Source: Bacteriovoracaceae bacterium
GTDB taxonomy: Bacteria > Bdellovibrionota > Bacteriovoracia > Bacteriovoracales > Bacteriovoracaceae
NCBI GenBank assembly: GCA_016784965.1
Contig: JADHTQ010000005.1
Coordinates: 1 to 64,000 of the forward strand
Length of the DNA: 64,000 nt
Direction: 5' to 3'
How positions within the stretch are numbered: position 1 is the first letter of the stretch; each line of letters opens with the position of its first letter. The notes beneath the pieces are model-generated. The model worked only from the letters and a program-made list of their open reading frames with translations. It searched no databases and had not been told where the DNA came from. Positions 44,270 through 52,456 of the stretch are shown one piece after another. The position numbers and the translations under genes were made by a program.

Positions 44270-45485
44270 TGAATACGACAACGACGACAACATTCTAGAC
44301 AGACTCATTAAGGAGGTCGAGGTAGTTATCGATCCAGTTAATGAGGACAGGATTCTAGAACGTATTTCTGACTTGAAAAAGTCTGAAAAGAAAGTGGATT
44401 CTTCTACCCACTTCAAGAAAGGGAAATCGGTAGACTCGGATGACATGCCTGGAATTGATGTGTCGAGGGCCAAGACGGTTGCCAATCCGACTGATTCAGA
44501 CTCTATGTTGGGACTTGATATTGGTACCAGTAGAATTATCGGATTAAGAATCGATGGTGTCAGTGAGCCCAGTTCATCAAAGGATCTAAACGCCTATTTT
44601 AGAATACCATATTCAGATTTGGCCAAACAGATGTTGATCAAAAATAATATGAAGTATTTTAAAAGGGCCGAGAGCTTGTTTATATACGGCTTTGATGCAG
44701 AGTCTTTTGCCAATATGTTCAATGCAGAAATTTTGCGACCTATGGAGACTGGCTTATTAAAGTTGGGTGATACCATGGCCGTTCCAGCTGAAAAAAAGCT
44801 CATTGAATCAGTTATTGGAGCACCTGAAACCATTGGGGAGAGTTGCTGCTTTTCGATTCCGTCACCGGTAGAATCTAATGAAAGTAGTATTGTTTTCCAC
44901 GAACAGGTGTTGAAAAAATATCTTACAGGCTTAGGCTATAGAGCGCAGAGTATTTTTGAAGGCACATGTGTTGTTTTATCTGAGTTGGCTGAAAACAACT
45001 ATACAGGCATCGGCATCAGTATGGGCGCCGGGATGTGTAATGTAAGCTTCTCATTTTTGTCAGTACCAGTCATGTCATTTGGAGTTACAAAAGGCGGAGA
45101 CTACATTGATAGAAGTGTTGCTCAGATTGTTAAAGAACCTATGAACAAAGTTAGGATCATTAAAGAGCAATCACTAAACTTAGGTAAAGTTCCAACCAAC
45201 AGCCTAGAAAATGCACTACATGTTTACCACGAGGACTTGATTGGTACCTTGCTAAATGTCTTAAAGCAAAACCTACAAAATGCGAGTAATTTTCCTCAAG
45301 TACATGAAGAGATTCCTATTGTGATCTCTGGAGGAACATCTGCTCCCAAGGGCTTTAAGGAAAAATTTGAAAAGGTGCTAAAAACACTACATCTGCCTGT
45401 AAATATCTCTCATGTTAAAGTTGCAAGTGCTCCGCACCTTGCGGTAGCAAAAGGTGCTCTTATTAATGCAACAACAATGAAATAG
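44262..45485 (+). CDS. Actin/Hsp70-fold ATPase-like protein 3 with acidic N-terminal extension
   Basis: A 407-residue protein. Residues 1-80 are an acidic, partly helical extension. The actin-type core starts at MLGLDIGTSRIIGL (about 82-95). Phosphate-2 appears as GIGISMGAGMCNVSFSF (about 250-266; the leading Asp is replaced by Ser, the Thr by Cys). The adenosine loop is IPIVISGGTSAPKGF (about 351-365). The C-terminal ASAPHLAVAKGALI resembles the MreB/PilM/Hsp70-type end. It is therefore nearer to MreB/Hsp70-like proteins than its two neighbours are, and its catalytic pocket is degenerate. Confidence 0.75.
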   Translation: MTDEYDNDDNILDRLIKEVEVVIDPVNEDRILERISDLKKSEKKVDSSTHFKKGKSVDSDDMPGIDVSRAKTVANPTDSDSMLGLDIGTSRIIGLRIDGVSEPSSSKDLNAYFRIPYSDLAKQMLIKNNMKYFKRAESLFIYGFDAESFANMFNAEILRPMETGLLKLGDTMAVPAEKKLIESVIGAPETIGESCCFSIPSPVESNESSIVFHEQVLKKYLTGLGYRAQSIFEGTCVVLSELAENNYTGIGISMGAGMCNVSFSFLSVPVMSFGVTKGGDYIDRSVAQIVKEPMNKVRIIKEQSLNLGKVPTNSLENALHVYHEDLIGTLLNVLKQNLQNASNFPQVHEEIPIVISGGTSAPKGFKEKFEKVLKTLHLPVNISHVKVASAPHLAVAKGALINATTMK

Positions 45486-45495
45486 GGATGTAAAA

Positions 45496-46674
45496 ATGAG
45501 TTTTGGCACTGAAAGAAGAGAAGCTCCTCGTTTTGAAACTTCGGACTTACTATTTGAGTACCAAGATTACAAACTGGATGTACTAAATATTTCTAAAAAT
45601 GGCGTTTTAATTTACTCCCCTGATGGCTTACCTGAGGATTTGCTACTGTTGGCCAAAAGCCAACAGTTCGTTTTTTGGCTACACGATAAAGTTAAGGGTG
45701 AGTCAATGGAGTGCGAAGGCCGAGTCATCAGATGCATTTTAAAAGAAGACAACCATAGTTTCGACAAAGCCGCCATTGCCTTTAATCCAACTCAAAGTGT
45801 ACAGATGCAAAAAGAGTCATATGGCCCACACGTTATTGCTGTTGGTGGGTCAAAGGGCGGAGTTGGTAAGACTGTAACGGCAGTCAATTTATCATTAATG
45901 TTGGCCCTACTTGGAAAAAAGGTTACGCTATTTGATGCCGATTTTGGAGATGCTGATTGTCACACGATGTTGGGAGTGAGAAAACTAAGTAGTGATGTTG
46001 GAGACTATCTACATAATGAGGTTCGACTGGCAGATGCAAGGATCGACACTTCTTATAAAAATCTAAAATTAATTAGCGGGGGGGTAAATAAAATCGAAGG
46101 CATTGCCAAGCAGGTTCCACACCTGTGGAAGGATATGAAGACCCTTCCGTGCGACTATGTAGTAGTAGATTTAGATGCTGGTATTGGTGACCATACTATT
46201 GAGTTTTACAATAGAGCGGCTACCAAGATCATTGTGTTAACTCCCCAGTTTACATCGTTACAAAATGCCTACTCATTTATAAAGGCGTCGACCTATTCTG
46301 CACTTTATCAAAATTTCAAAATCCGAGAAAAACTAGGGGATATGGGAGATGATTTCACAAAATTGTTTCCTGCCATGAAATTGTTATCTAAGGATGATGA
46401 AATAAGCAAGGAGTTTCATTCAGTCTTAGAACAGCAGGGTTTTAAAATTATTGGAAACATGGTCAATTCGGAAAAAGAGCTTGGGTTTGTAAAAATCCTA
46501 ACCAAATTAGTAGGGGAGCATCTCGGGATTGAAAGTTCAATTTTAGATGTACTTAGACGCTGCAATGAAGTACATGATTCAATTAATAAAATTACACCAT
46601 TTATTGCATTGTCACCGGAATCAGAGAATGCAAGACGTATGAAAGAGATTGTGAATAGATTAATAAGACAGTGA
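45496..46674 (+). CDS. PilZ-MinD/ParA fusion ATPase
   Basis: A 392-residue protein. Residues 1-105 are a PilZ domain with both c-di-GMP motifs: RxxxR (R8-E-A-P-R12) and NxSxxG (N31-I-S-K-N-G36). The MinD/FlhG-type ATPase begins at about 115: deviant Walker A SKGGVGKTVTAVN, LFDADFGDADCH (switch I), VVVDLDAGIGD (switch II/Walker B) and the LVLTPQ-like VLTPQFTS. MinD/FlhG ATPases position cell structures. Here cyclic di-GMP would be expected to switch the ATPase. No amphipathic C-terminal MinD helix is obvious. RBS AGGGATG; 10 bp after the previous gene. Confidence 0.88.
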   Translation: MSFGTERREAPRFETSDLLFEYQDYKLDVLNISKNGVLIYSPDGLPEDLLLLAKSQQFVFWLHDKVKGESMECEGRVIRCILKEDNHSFDKAAIAFNPTQSVQMQKESYGPHVIAVGGSKGGVGKTVTAVNLSLMLALLGKKVTLFDADFGDADCHTMLGVRKLSSDVGDYLHNEVRLADARIDTSYKNLKLISGGVNKIEGIAKQVPHLWKDMKTLPCDYVVVDLDAGIGDHTIEFYNRAATKIIVLTPQFTSLQNAYSFIKASTYSALYQNFKIREKLGDMGDDFTKLFPAMKLLSKDDEISKEFHSVLEQQGFKIIGNMVNSEKELGFVKILTKLVGEHLGIESSILDVLRRCNEVHDSINKITPFIALSPESENARRMKEIVNRLIRQ

Positions 46675-46720
46675 AAGTTAACATAGGTTAAGTTTATATC
46701 TTGATAAAAGGGGTACATTG

Positions 46721-49700
46721 ATGTCAGAGAATTTTGAAAAGATATTGGCGATAGATGAAAATAGATCCGCACTAGATGAAATGGTAAGACATTTATCAAC
46801 TGATTTCCAAATTAGAACGACTGTTTCAGCACAAGATGCAAGAAACATTTTTAAGGTGTTTAAGCCCAATGTTGTCATTATGGATGTTGGTTTAGCCGAC
46901 GGTTCCTTTTTCGATCTTCTTTCAGAGTTTAAAGAAGGTGATCAGGATGTGGTCAGAATTGCTACATCGGACGATTACAATAATTTAAAAAGTATTATGG
47001 AGGCCATCAATTTGGCCAATGTCCATAAGTTTTATAAAAAGCCCATTGATTATTCTGATTTAAAAAGTATCATCAGGACCAATGCCCAAGGCTTACAAGC
47101 AGCTCAAGATGGGAAAATTCAAGTTAGTGATGAAGCTTCTTATGCAAAACTAAAATCTAGCCTTAACTTGATCGAAGAGGCTGAGATGTTGAGAAAGCAG
47201 GTTGATTCTCAAAAGTCTACTTCTTATAAGTTACAACAAGCACAAATTCAGCGCTCCAAGCAAATAGAGGAACTTGAAGATGTGGTTGAAAATTTATGCC
47301 TTGAGACCGAAGCACTTGAGAGATTAAATGAGCAGAGTTTGGCGCAAACAGAAAGAGAGCGAAATGCCCTAAGAGTAGAGGTGGACCGTCTTAGCGATGA
47401 AAATGAAGATTTAAAAAGAAAGCAGCAGAAGCTAGAAGTCAAAGCGCATGCAGAGCAAGTTGCCACTTTTGAAATAGATGATACTTTTGACCAATATAAA
47501 CGTGAAAAAAGAAATGGCTTAGATTCTGTTCTCTATGTCGGTAAAGATTGGGAAGCTGGTAGGAAATTTTCAGATGTGTTTGAGACTGAATTTAACGTAC
47601 TGGCCGTAGACAATGAAGAAAAGGCCATAGGTCTTTTAGAAAAAGATGATCAGATAAGGTTAATGATCACTGAACAACAGATGGGAGTGTCACTGGCCCA
47701 ACTTGTAAATGAGATGTATCCAGATTTTCCAGTCTTTTTACTCACTAATGGAGTACAGATAGAGGTTTCAGAAGGTGCTGTAAACAGCGTAGATATAACT
47801 AAATACGTTGGAGTGCCATTTGATCCAAGGGTCTTGCGCCGAGAAATTAAGGCGGCCATAAAGAAATATGATACTTTAGCAATCAAACGGATGATTATCG
47901 ATAAGAGAAAGAAATTTATTGTAACACAGTTTAAGGAGCAAGCAGAAGTTGTAGAGGAATTGCAACGCACGGTTGACCACTATCCAGATAAAGTATCTGA
48001 TCTTAGAAAATCTATAAAATATCTAAAAAGTGATCAAGATGATCGAGAAGAGCTACACAAAGAGAGGCTGGGGATAGTTGAAAGTAAGCGAGATTCTTTG
48101 AAAGAAGAGTTGAAAAAACTGACCAGTGATTATAAACGGTTGTTAGCTGAAAAAGAATTGAGCGATAAAACGGCACATGACTATAAAGTCGCTGTAGATT
48201 CACAAAAAGAAGCCACCTTGCGAGTTACAGCTGGAATGGCAAGAATCGGGCGAGAAAAAATTGATGGCAAGGATTCAGTCCTATGTGTTGGCAGTGATGA
48301 CATGCAACCCATAATTGATCACATGGAAAAAACTTATAATGTCTACACAGCTCCAAGTGCAGATAAAGCACTTACGGCCCTAAAAGATCACAAAGATATA
48401 TGTTTAATTTTGACAAATCAAAAACTGGCGAAAGTAAACGGTTTAGAATTAGCTGCAAGGGTAAAAGAGATTTCCCCAGCGATTCCCGTTTGCTTACTGG
48501 CTGATTCCAAAGATTATGAAGTAGCAAAAGATGCATTAAACTCTTCCAATATCTTTAAATATTTTGAAAAACCCTATCAGAGGACTCTGGTTTCAGAAGT
48601 TGTCATGGATGGTATCAACTACTATGACCGCGAAGCTGTCAGGGTAGCTATTTATGATGAGCAACAAAAGTTTATTGTTGATAGCATCCAAACTAAGGAT
48701 GTGGAGCTACAAAACTTGAAGTTTGCTGTGGATAAAGAGCGCCAAGAAATGCAAAAGGCCATGGATGCCAAGCGTGAAACGCTAATTAAAGAAACGACAG
48801 ATAAGTGTGATAAAATGCTGGCAGAGACAAGGACGGAAGTGGACAAAAACCGCTCAGAAATTCGGGGAGAGCACCAAACTATGGTCCAAAGTTTAGATCA
48901 AAGACAGAAGGAGCAAGAAGCGATGATAGCAAAATTGGATAAAAGGTTTGCAGAGCAAAAAGCGACCCAGGAAAAACTAAATAGGATGCAAAAAGAGCAA
49001 GAGCTGATGGCCGACGACCTGAAAAGAAGAAGCCTGAGCGTTGAAGAGCAAGAGGATATAGTAAGAGATAAACTAGACAAGCTACGTGCAGAAACTAGCA
49101 AAGAAATGGAGGAGATTGCGCAAGAAAGAGATAGGATGAGAGAAGATGCGAGAAAAGAAAAAGATCAACTGCGCAGGGATACCCAACAAAGCATTCAAGA
49201 ACTAACCGTTAAAAGAGATAAATTAGATAAAGAGGTTAAGCGAGACCAGGAAGAGATAATTGAAAGAACTCAGAGACAGCGAAGAGAATCTGATCGCGAG
49301 CGTGATGACATGGTCCATGAGTTAGAGAAGCTTAGAAAAGATGTTCAGCGTGAAAGAGATGGACTGCTTGAAGAACAAGAACAAATGCGCAGAATGGTCG
49401 CTAAGGAAAAAGAAGCAGCACTCGCTAAAATCGAAGATGAACATAGAGCACTTATCGCTGAACAAAAAAGAGAGATGGACGAACTTAGCGAGCGAGTGAA
49501 TAAAAAGCGTGAATTGGTATCAGCAGAGTCTAAAGAAGAGATAGATTCCATTAAGAAAAAGCATAGAATTGCTCACGACACTTTGATGGCCGAACTCGAA
49601 GAAGAAGGTAAGTTAGAGAGAGATATACTTGTTAAGAGGTTAGAAAAAGAGCGCGAATTACTACTTGCCAAGTCAACAGAGGAGCGCAATGAGATTACTC

Positions 49701-51133
49701 GAAAAATGGAAAAAGAGCGCAACAACCTAATGGCAGAGCTAAAAGAAGAGCGGGATCTGGCCAAAATTGAAAAAGAAGAAATTCTGAAAAAACTTGATAA
49801 AGAGCGCGAAGTGTTGATGAATGAGATCAAAGATGCCCGTGAAGAGCAAGTACTACTTGAGCGAGAGCAACTAGAGGTAGAAAATAGAAATAAGGCCGCA
49901 CTTGCTAAGCTTACAAAAGAGCATGAATTAATGCTCGCCAAATCTCAAGCCGAGCAAGATAATTTGGGCAAAAAGAACCAAGAAATGATTCAAGAGGCAA
50001 TTGCTGAGCGCGATGCGATTATGCAAAAATCACAAGAGGATAAGAAGGCACTTGAAGAGACCTTGGCCAATGAGCGCAAAGAGTTTGAAGCCAAAATGGA
50101 ACAAGAGCGCAAAGACTTTCTTAAAGAAACTGAGAGACTTCACGCTGAAGCTGAAGAAAAGAAAAAGAAAGCCAAAGAGGCCACTGAAGCTGCTACCAAA
50201 AAGCTGGAAGAGGAGCGCGAGGCAATTTTGGCCCAGGCCTTTGATGAGCAGGAAAAACTGAAAAAAGAAAAAGAAGAGCTGGTCAAGAAAATGGATAAAG
50301 AGCGCGAAGAGTTATTGGCCGAATCAGAAAAAGAAAGAGAGAGGCTCAGACACGAAAAAGAAGAAACAATTAGAAAGATGGATGAAGAGCATCAGTTGCT
50401 ATTAGAAGACGCTGAAGCAGAAAGAGAGGCGGCAATAAGAGAGAGGCAGGAGATCTCTGCTAAGATCAATGAAGAGCGCGACAGATTGCGCGAAGAAGTA
50501 CAAGAGATGGAGGCCAGTGTCGCAACCGCCAAAGAGGCCATAAGTCAAAAAATTTCAACTGAACGCGAGACCATGCTGAGTCAGGCAGAAGCTGAGCGGC
50601 AAAGAACAGTTGATCAAATTAGTGAAAAACGCGAGATGCTACTTGCCGGAGCAAAAGAGAAAGAGAGATTAATTACTGACAAGATAAACAAAATGCAGGA
50701 TGTCTTTCAAAATCAGCGCGAATTGATGATTTCTGAAGTAGAGGAGCAAAGGCAGACGAAGATTCAAGAATTAGAGCAAGTACAAAGAGAGTTTAAGCAA
50801 GAGATGATCCGCAGAAAGTCAGAGTTGGAGCGAACCTTCGAGGAACGTGTTCAAAAGGCCGTGCAAAGTGAACGCTCACGCATGCTGTTAGATGTCCAAA
50901 AAGAGCGCCGAAGCAAAATTGGTGAGATGGAAAGAATTCAGCATCAATTCAAAAATGAAATGGTCAAAAGAAAAAAAGAGCTAGAAACTAGTGAAATGAT
51001 GCTGAAGCGGCAAAAAAAGAGTATTCCAACTGGCCATCAAGAAGAGTTAGATCGACTAAAGAAAAAGTGTGAGCTTTTAGAAGACTCCAGGTCTGCCCTA
51101 GTTGCGGAATTGGCGGAGCTTCAAGGAGATTAG
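46721..51133 (+). CDS. Giant coiled-coil protein with three receiver-like domains
   Basis: 1470 residues from the ATG at 46721, which follows AAAAGGGG. REC1 (1-125) keeps the functional set: D12/E13, phosphoacceptor D55 (VVIMDVG), T82, K107. REC2 (about 265-390) has Glu in place of the phospho-Asp (MITEQQMG) and lacks the Lys. REC3 (about 517-640) has Asn at that position (LILTNQK) but keeps the Lys (FEKPY). REC2 and REC3 are therefore likely pseudo-receivers. Short coils separate the three. Residues about 650-1470 are an uninterrupted Glu/Lys/Arg-rich coiled coil with KEREELLAES-type repeats. The protein is probably a long scaffold controlled by one phosphorylatable domain. Confidence 0.88.
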   Translation: MSENFEKILAIDENRSALDEMVRHLSTDFQIRTTVSAQDARNIFKVFKPNVVIMDVGLADGSFFDLLSEFKEGDQDVVRIATSDDYNNLKSIMEAINLANVHKFYKKPIDYSDLKSIIRTNAQGLQAAQDGKIQVSDEASYAKLKSSLNLIEEAEMLRKQVDSQKSTSYKLQQAQIQRSKQIEELEDVVENLCLETEALERLNEQSLAQTERERNALRVEVDRLSDENEDLKRKQQKLEVKAHAEQVATFEIDDTFDQYKREKRNGLDSVLYVGKDWEAGRKFSDVFETEFNVLAVDNEEKAIGLLEKDDQIRLMITEQQMGVSLAQLVNEMYPDFPVFLLTNGVQIEVSEGAVNSVDITKYVGVPFDPRVLRREIKAAIKKYDTLAIKRMIIDKRKKFIVTQFKEQAEVVEELQRTVDHYPDKVSDLRKSIKYLKSDQDDREELHKERLGIVESKRDSLKEELKKLTSDYKRLLAEKELSDKTAHDYKVAVDSQKEATLRVTAGMARIGREKIDGKDSVLCVGSDDMQPIIDHMEKTYNVYTAPSADKALTALKDHKDICLILTNQKLAKVNGLELAARVKEISPAIPVCLLADSKDYEVAKDALNSSNIFKYFEKPYQRTLVSEVVMDGINYYDREAVRVAIYDEQQKFIVDSIQTKDVELQNLKFAVDKERQEMQKAMDAKRETLIKETTDKCDKMLAETRTEVDKNRSEIRGEHQTMVQSLDQRQKEQEAMIAKLDKRFAEQKATQEKLNRMQKEQELMADDLKRRSLSVEEQEDIVRDKLDKLRAETSKEMEEIAQERDRMREDARKEKDQLRRDTQQSIQELTVKRDKLDKEVKRDQEEIIERTQRQRRESDRERDDMVHELEKLRKDVQRERDGLLEEQEQMRRMVAKEKEAALAKIEDEHRALIAEQKREMDELSERVNKKRELVSAESKEEIDSIKKKHRIAHDTLMAELEEEGKLERDILVKRLEKERELLLAKSTEERNEITRKMEKERNNLMAELKEERDLAKIEKEEILKKLDKEREVLMNEIKDAREEQVLLEREQLEVENRNKAALAKLTKEHELMLAKSQAEQDNLGKKNQEMIQEAIAERDAIMQKSQEDKKALEETLANERKEFEAKMEQERKDFLKETERLHAEAEEKKKKAKEATEAATKKLEEEREAILAQAFDEQEKLKKEKEELVKKMDKEREELLAESEKERERLRHEKEETIRKMDEEHQLLLEDAEAEREAAIRERQEISAKINEERDRLREEVQEMEASVATAKEAISQKISTERETMLSQAEAERQRTVDQISEKREMLLAGAKEKERLITDKINKMQDVFQNQRELMISEVEEQRQTKIQELEQVQREFKQEMIRRKSELERTFEERVQKAVQSERSRMLLDVQKERRSKIGEMERIQHQFKNEMVKRKKELETSEMMLKRQKKSIPTGHQEELDRLKKKCELLEDSRSALVAELAELQGD

Positions 51134-51197
51134 ATTCTCAATTCTTTAAAGTTGAATATCGTTACTATTTAGTGCATAGTATTTACAAGTTTTTTTT

Positions 51198-51223
51198 AAC
51201 AGGGCAGCTTAGGCTGCCCTGTT
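51198..51223 (+). terminator. Strong hairpin ending the actin/coiled-coil operon
   Basis: AACAGGGCAGC pairs with GCTGCCCTGTT over 11 bp around a TTAG loop, 65 bp after the coiled-coil gene stop. The downstream T-run is broken (AGTCTTT); a T8 run precedes it. A bidirectional or partial terminator is likely, and it separates this operon from the liu-type operon. Confidence 0.8.
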
Positions 51224-51286
51224 AGTCTTTATGACACTGGGCCATAAACACATTTTAATAAATATTTAAAAAACAAAGGAAATTTT

Positions 51287-52456
51287 GTGGACTTTGAATT
51301 GACGGAAGAACAGAAGTTACTAAGAAGTACAGTTAGATCTTTTGCAGAAGAAGAGATAAGACCGACCATGAAGGAGTTTGATAAAAAAGAAGAATTTCCC
51401 GTGGAGATAACCAAAAAGATGTTTGACTTGGGATTGTTTGGGATTTTTGTACCTGAAGAATACGGAGGTTCTGGTTTGGATTATCTTTCATACGTCATAG
51501 TCGTAGAAGAGCTGGCCCGTGTCAACGCCTCGTGCGCTGCAACTGTGGCAGCCGGCAACTCTTTGGGCATAGGTCCCATCTACTATTTTGGTACAAAGGA
51601 GCAAAAACAAAAATATCTTCCACCATTATGTAGTGACAAAAAACTCTGGGGCTTTGGGTTGACTGAACCAGATGCTGGCTCAGATGCTTCTAATACAAAA
51701 ACTACAGGTTTGATCAAAGATGAAAGAATTATTTTAAATGGTGCTAAAATCTTTATTACCAACGCATCATCACCACTTACTTTGGGCTCAACAGTTCAAT
51801 TTAAAAGCGGTGTAAAAGATAATGGGAAAAAAGAGTTAAGTTGCGCTTTAGTATTAAATAATACGGACGGTTTCACCCAAAAAACTATGAAAAATAAGAT
51901 GGTCTGGAGATCCTCAAATACAGCAGAGCTCTACTTTCAAGACTGTACAGTACCCCAAGAGAACTTATTGGGAAAAAAAGGCGATGGCCTAAAAATAATG
52001 CTTTCCACTTTAGATCGCGGCAGACTTTCTATTGCTGCAATGGGGCTAGGTGGTGCTCAAGGTGCCTATGAAGCTGCTCTTAGGTATTCAAAACAAAGAG
52101 TGCAGTTTGGTGTACCAATTTCAACTATGCCCGTAAATGCTTTCAAATTGGCGGAGATGGCCACTCGAATCGAGGCGGCAAGGTCGCTTTTATATCGCAC
52201 GTGTTGGGAGCTAGACAATAATAAACCATTTGCAGAGCACGCTGCCATGAGCAAGCTATATTGTGCCGATGTAATGCGCTATTGTGCGAACGAGGGAGTA
52301 CAGCTGCATGGCGGATATGGCCTGATGGAAGAGTTTGATGCGGCCATGTTTTTTAGAGACCAAAAACTTCTCGATATAGGGGAAGGAACTTCAGAAATTC
52401 AAAGGATGGTAATTTCTAGACATATAGGCTGTTATGATTTGGCGGGGGGTGCATAG
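51287..52456 (+). CDS. Acyl-CoA dehydrogenase (leucine/branched-chain or short-chain type)
   Basis: FAD flavoprotein oxidising acyl-CoA to enoyl-CoA. The 389 residues match the family. Marks: YGGSGLDYLSYVIVVEELAR, LTEPDAGSDAS (FAD/substrate contacts) and the catalytic Glu in IGEGTSEIQRMVISRHIG (near 375). Isovaleryl-CoA dehydrogenase carries its base on helix G instead; here that position lies in LDRGRLS, with Gly. The catalytic geometry is therefore of the SCAD/2-methylbutyryl type, even though the operon is liu-like. GTG start with AAAGGA. First gene of the operon. Confidence 0.87.
   Translation: MDFELTEEQKLLRSTVRSFAEEEIRPTMKEFDKKEEFPVEITKKMFDLGLFGIFVPEEYGGSGLDYLSYVIVVEELARVNASCAATVAAGNSLGIGPIYYFGTKEQKQKYLPPLCSDKKLWGFGLTEPDAGSDASNTKTTGLIKDERIILNGAKIFITNASSPLTLGSTVQFKSGVKDNGKKELSCALVLNNTDGFTQKTMKNKMVWRSSNTAELYFQDCTVPQENLLGKKGDGLKIMLSTLDRGRLSIAAMGLGGAQGAYEAALRYSKQRVQFGVPISTMPVNAFKLAEMATRIEAARSLLYRTCWELDNNKPFAEHAAMSKLYCADVMRYCANEGVQLHGGYGLMEEFDAAMFFRDQKLLDIGEGTSEIQRMVISRHIGCYDLAGGA

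Noticed and set aside
47248-49941. Several antisense open frames inside the coiled-coil giant
   Set aside because: They are serine/leucine-rich shadows of Glu/Lys codons with no ribosome sites or family marks.
38859-51133. Gas-vesicle cluster or plasmid ParMRC-type partition module
   Set aside because: No GvpA/GvpC-like or GvpF/L protein is present, and there is no parC iteron array or recognisable ParR.
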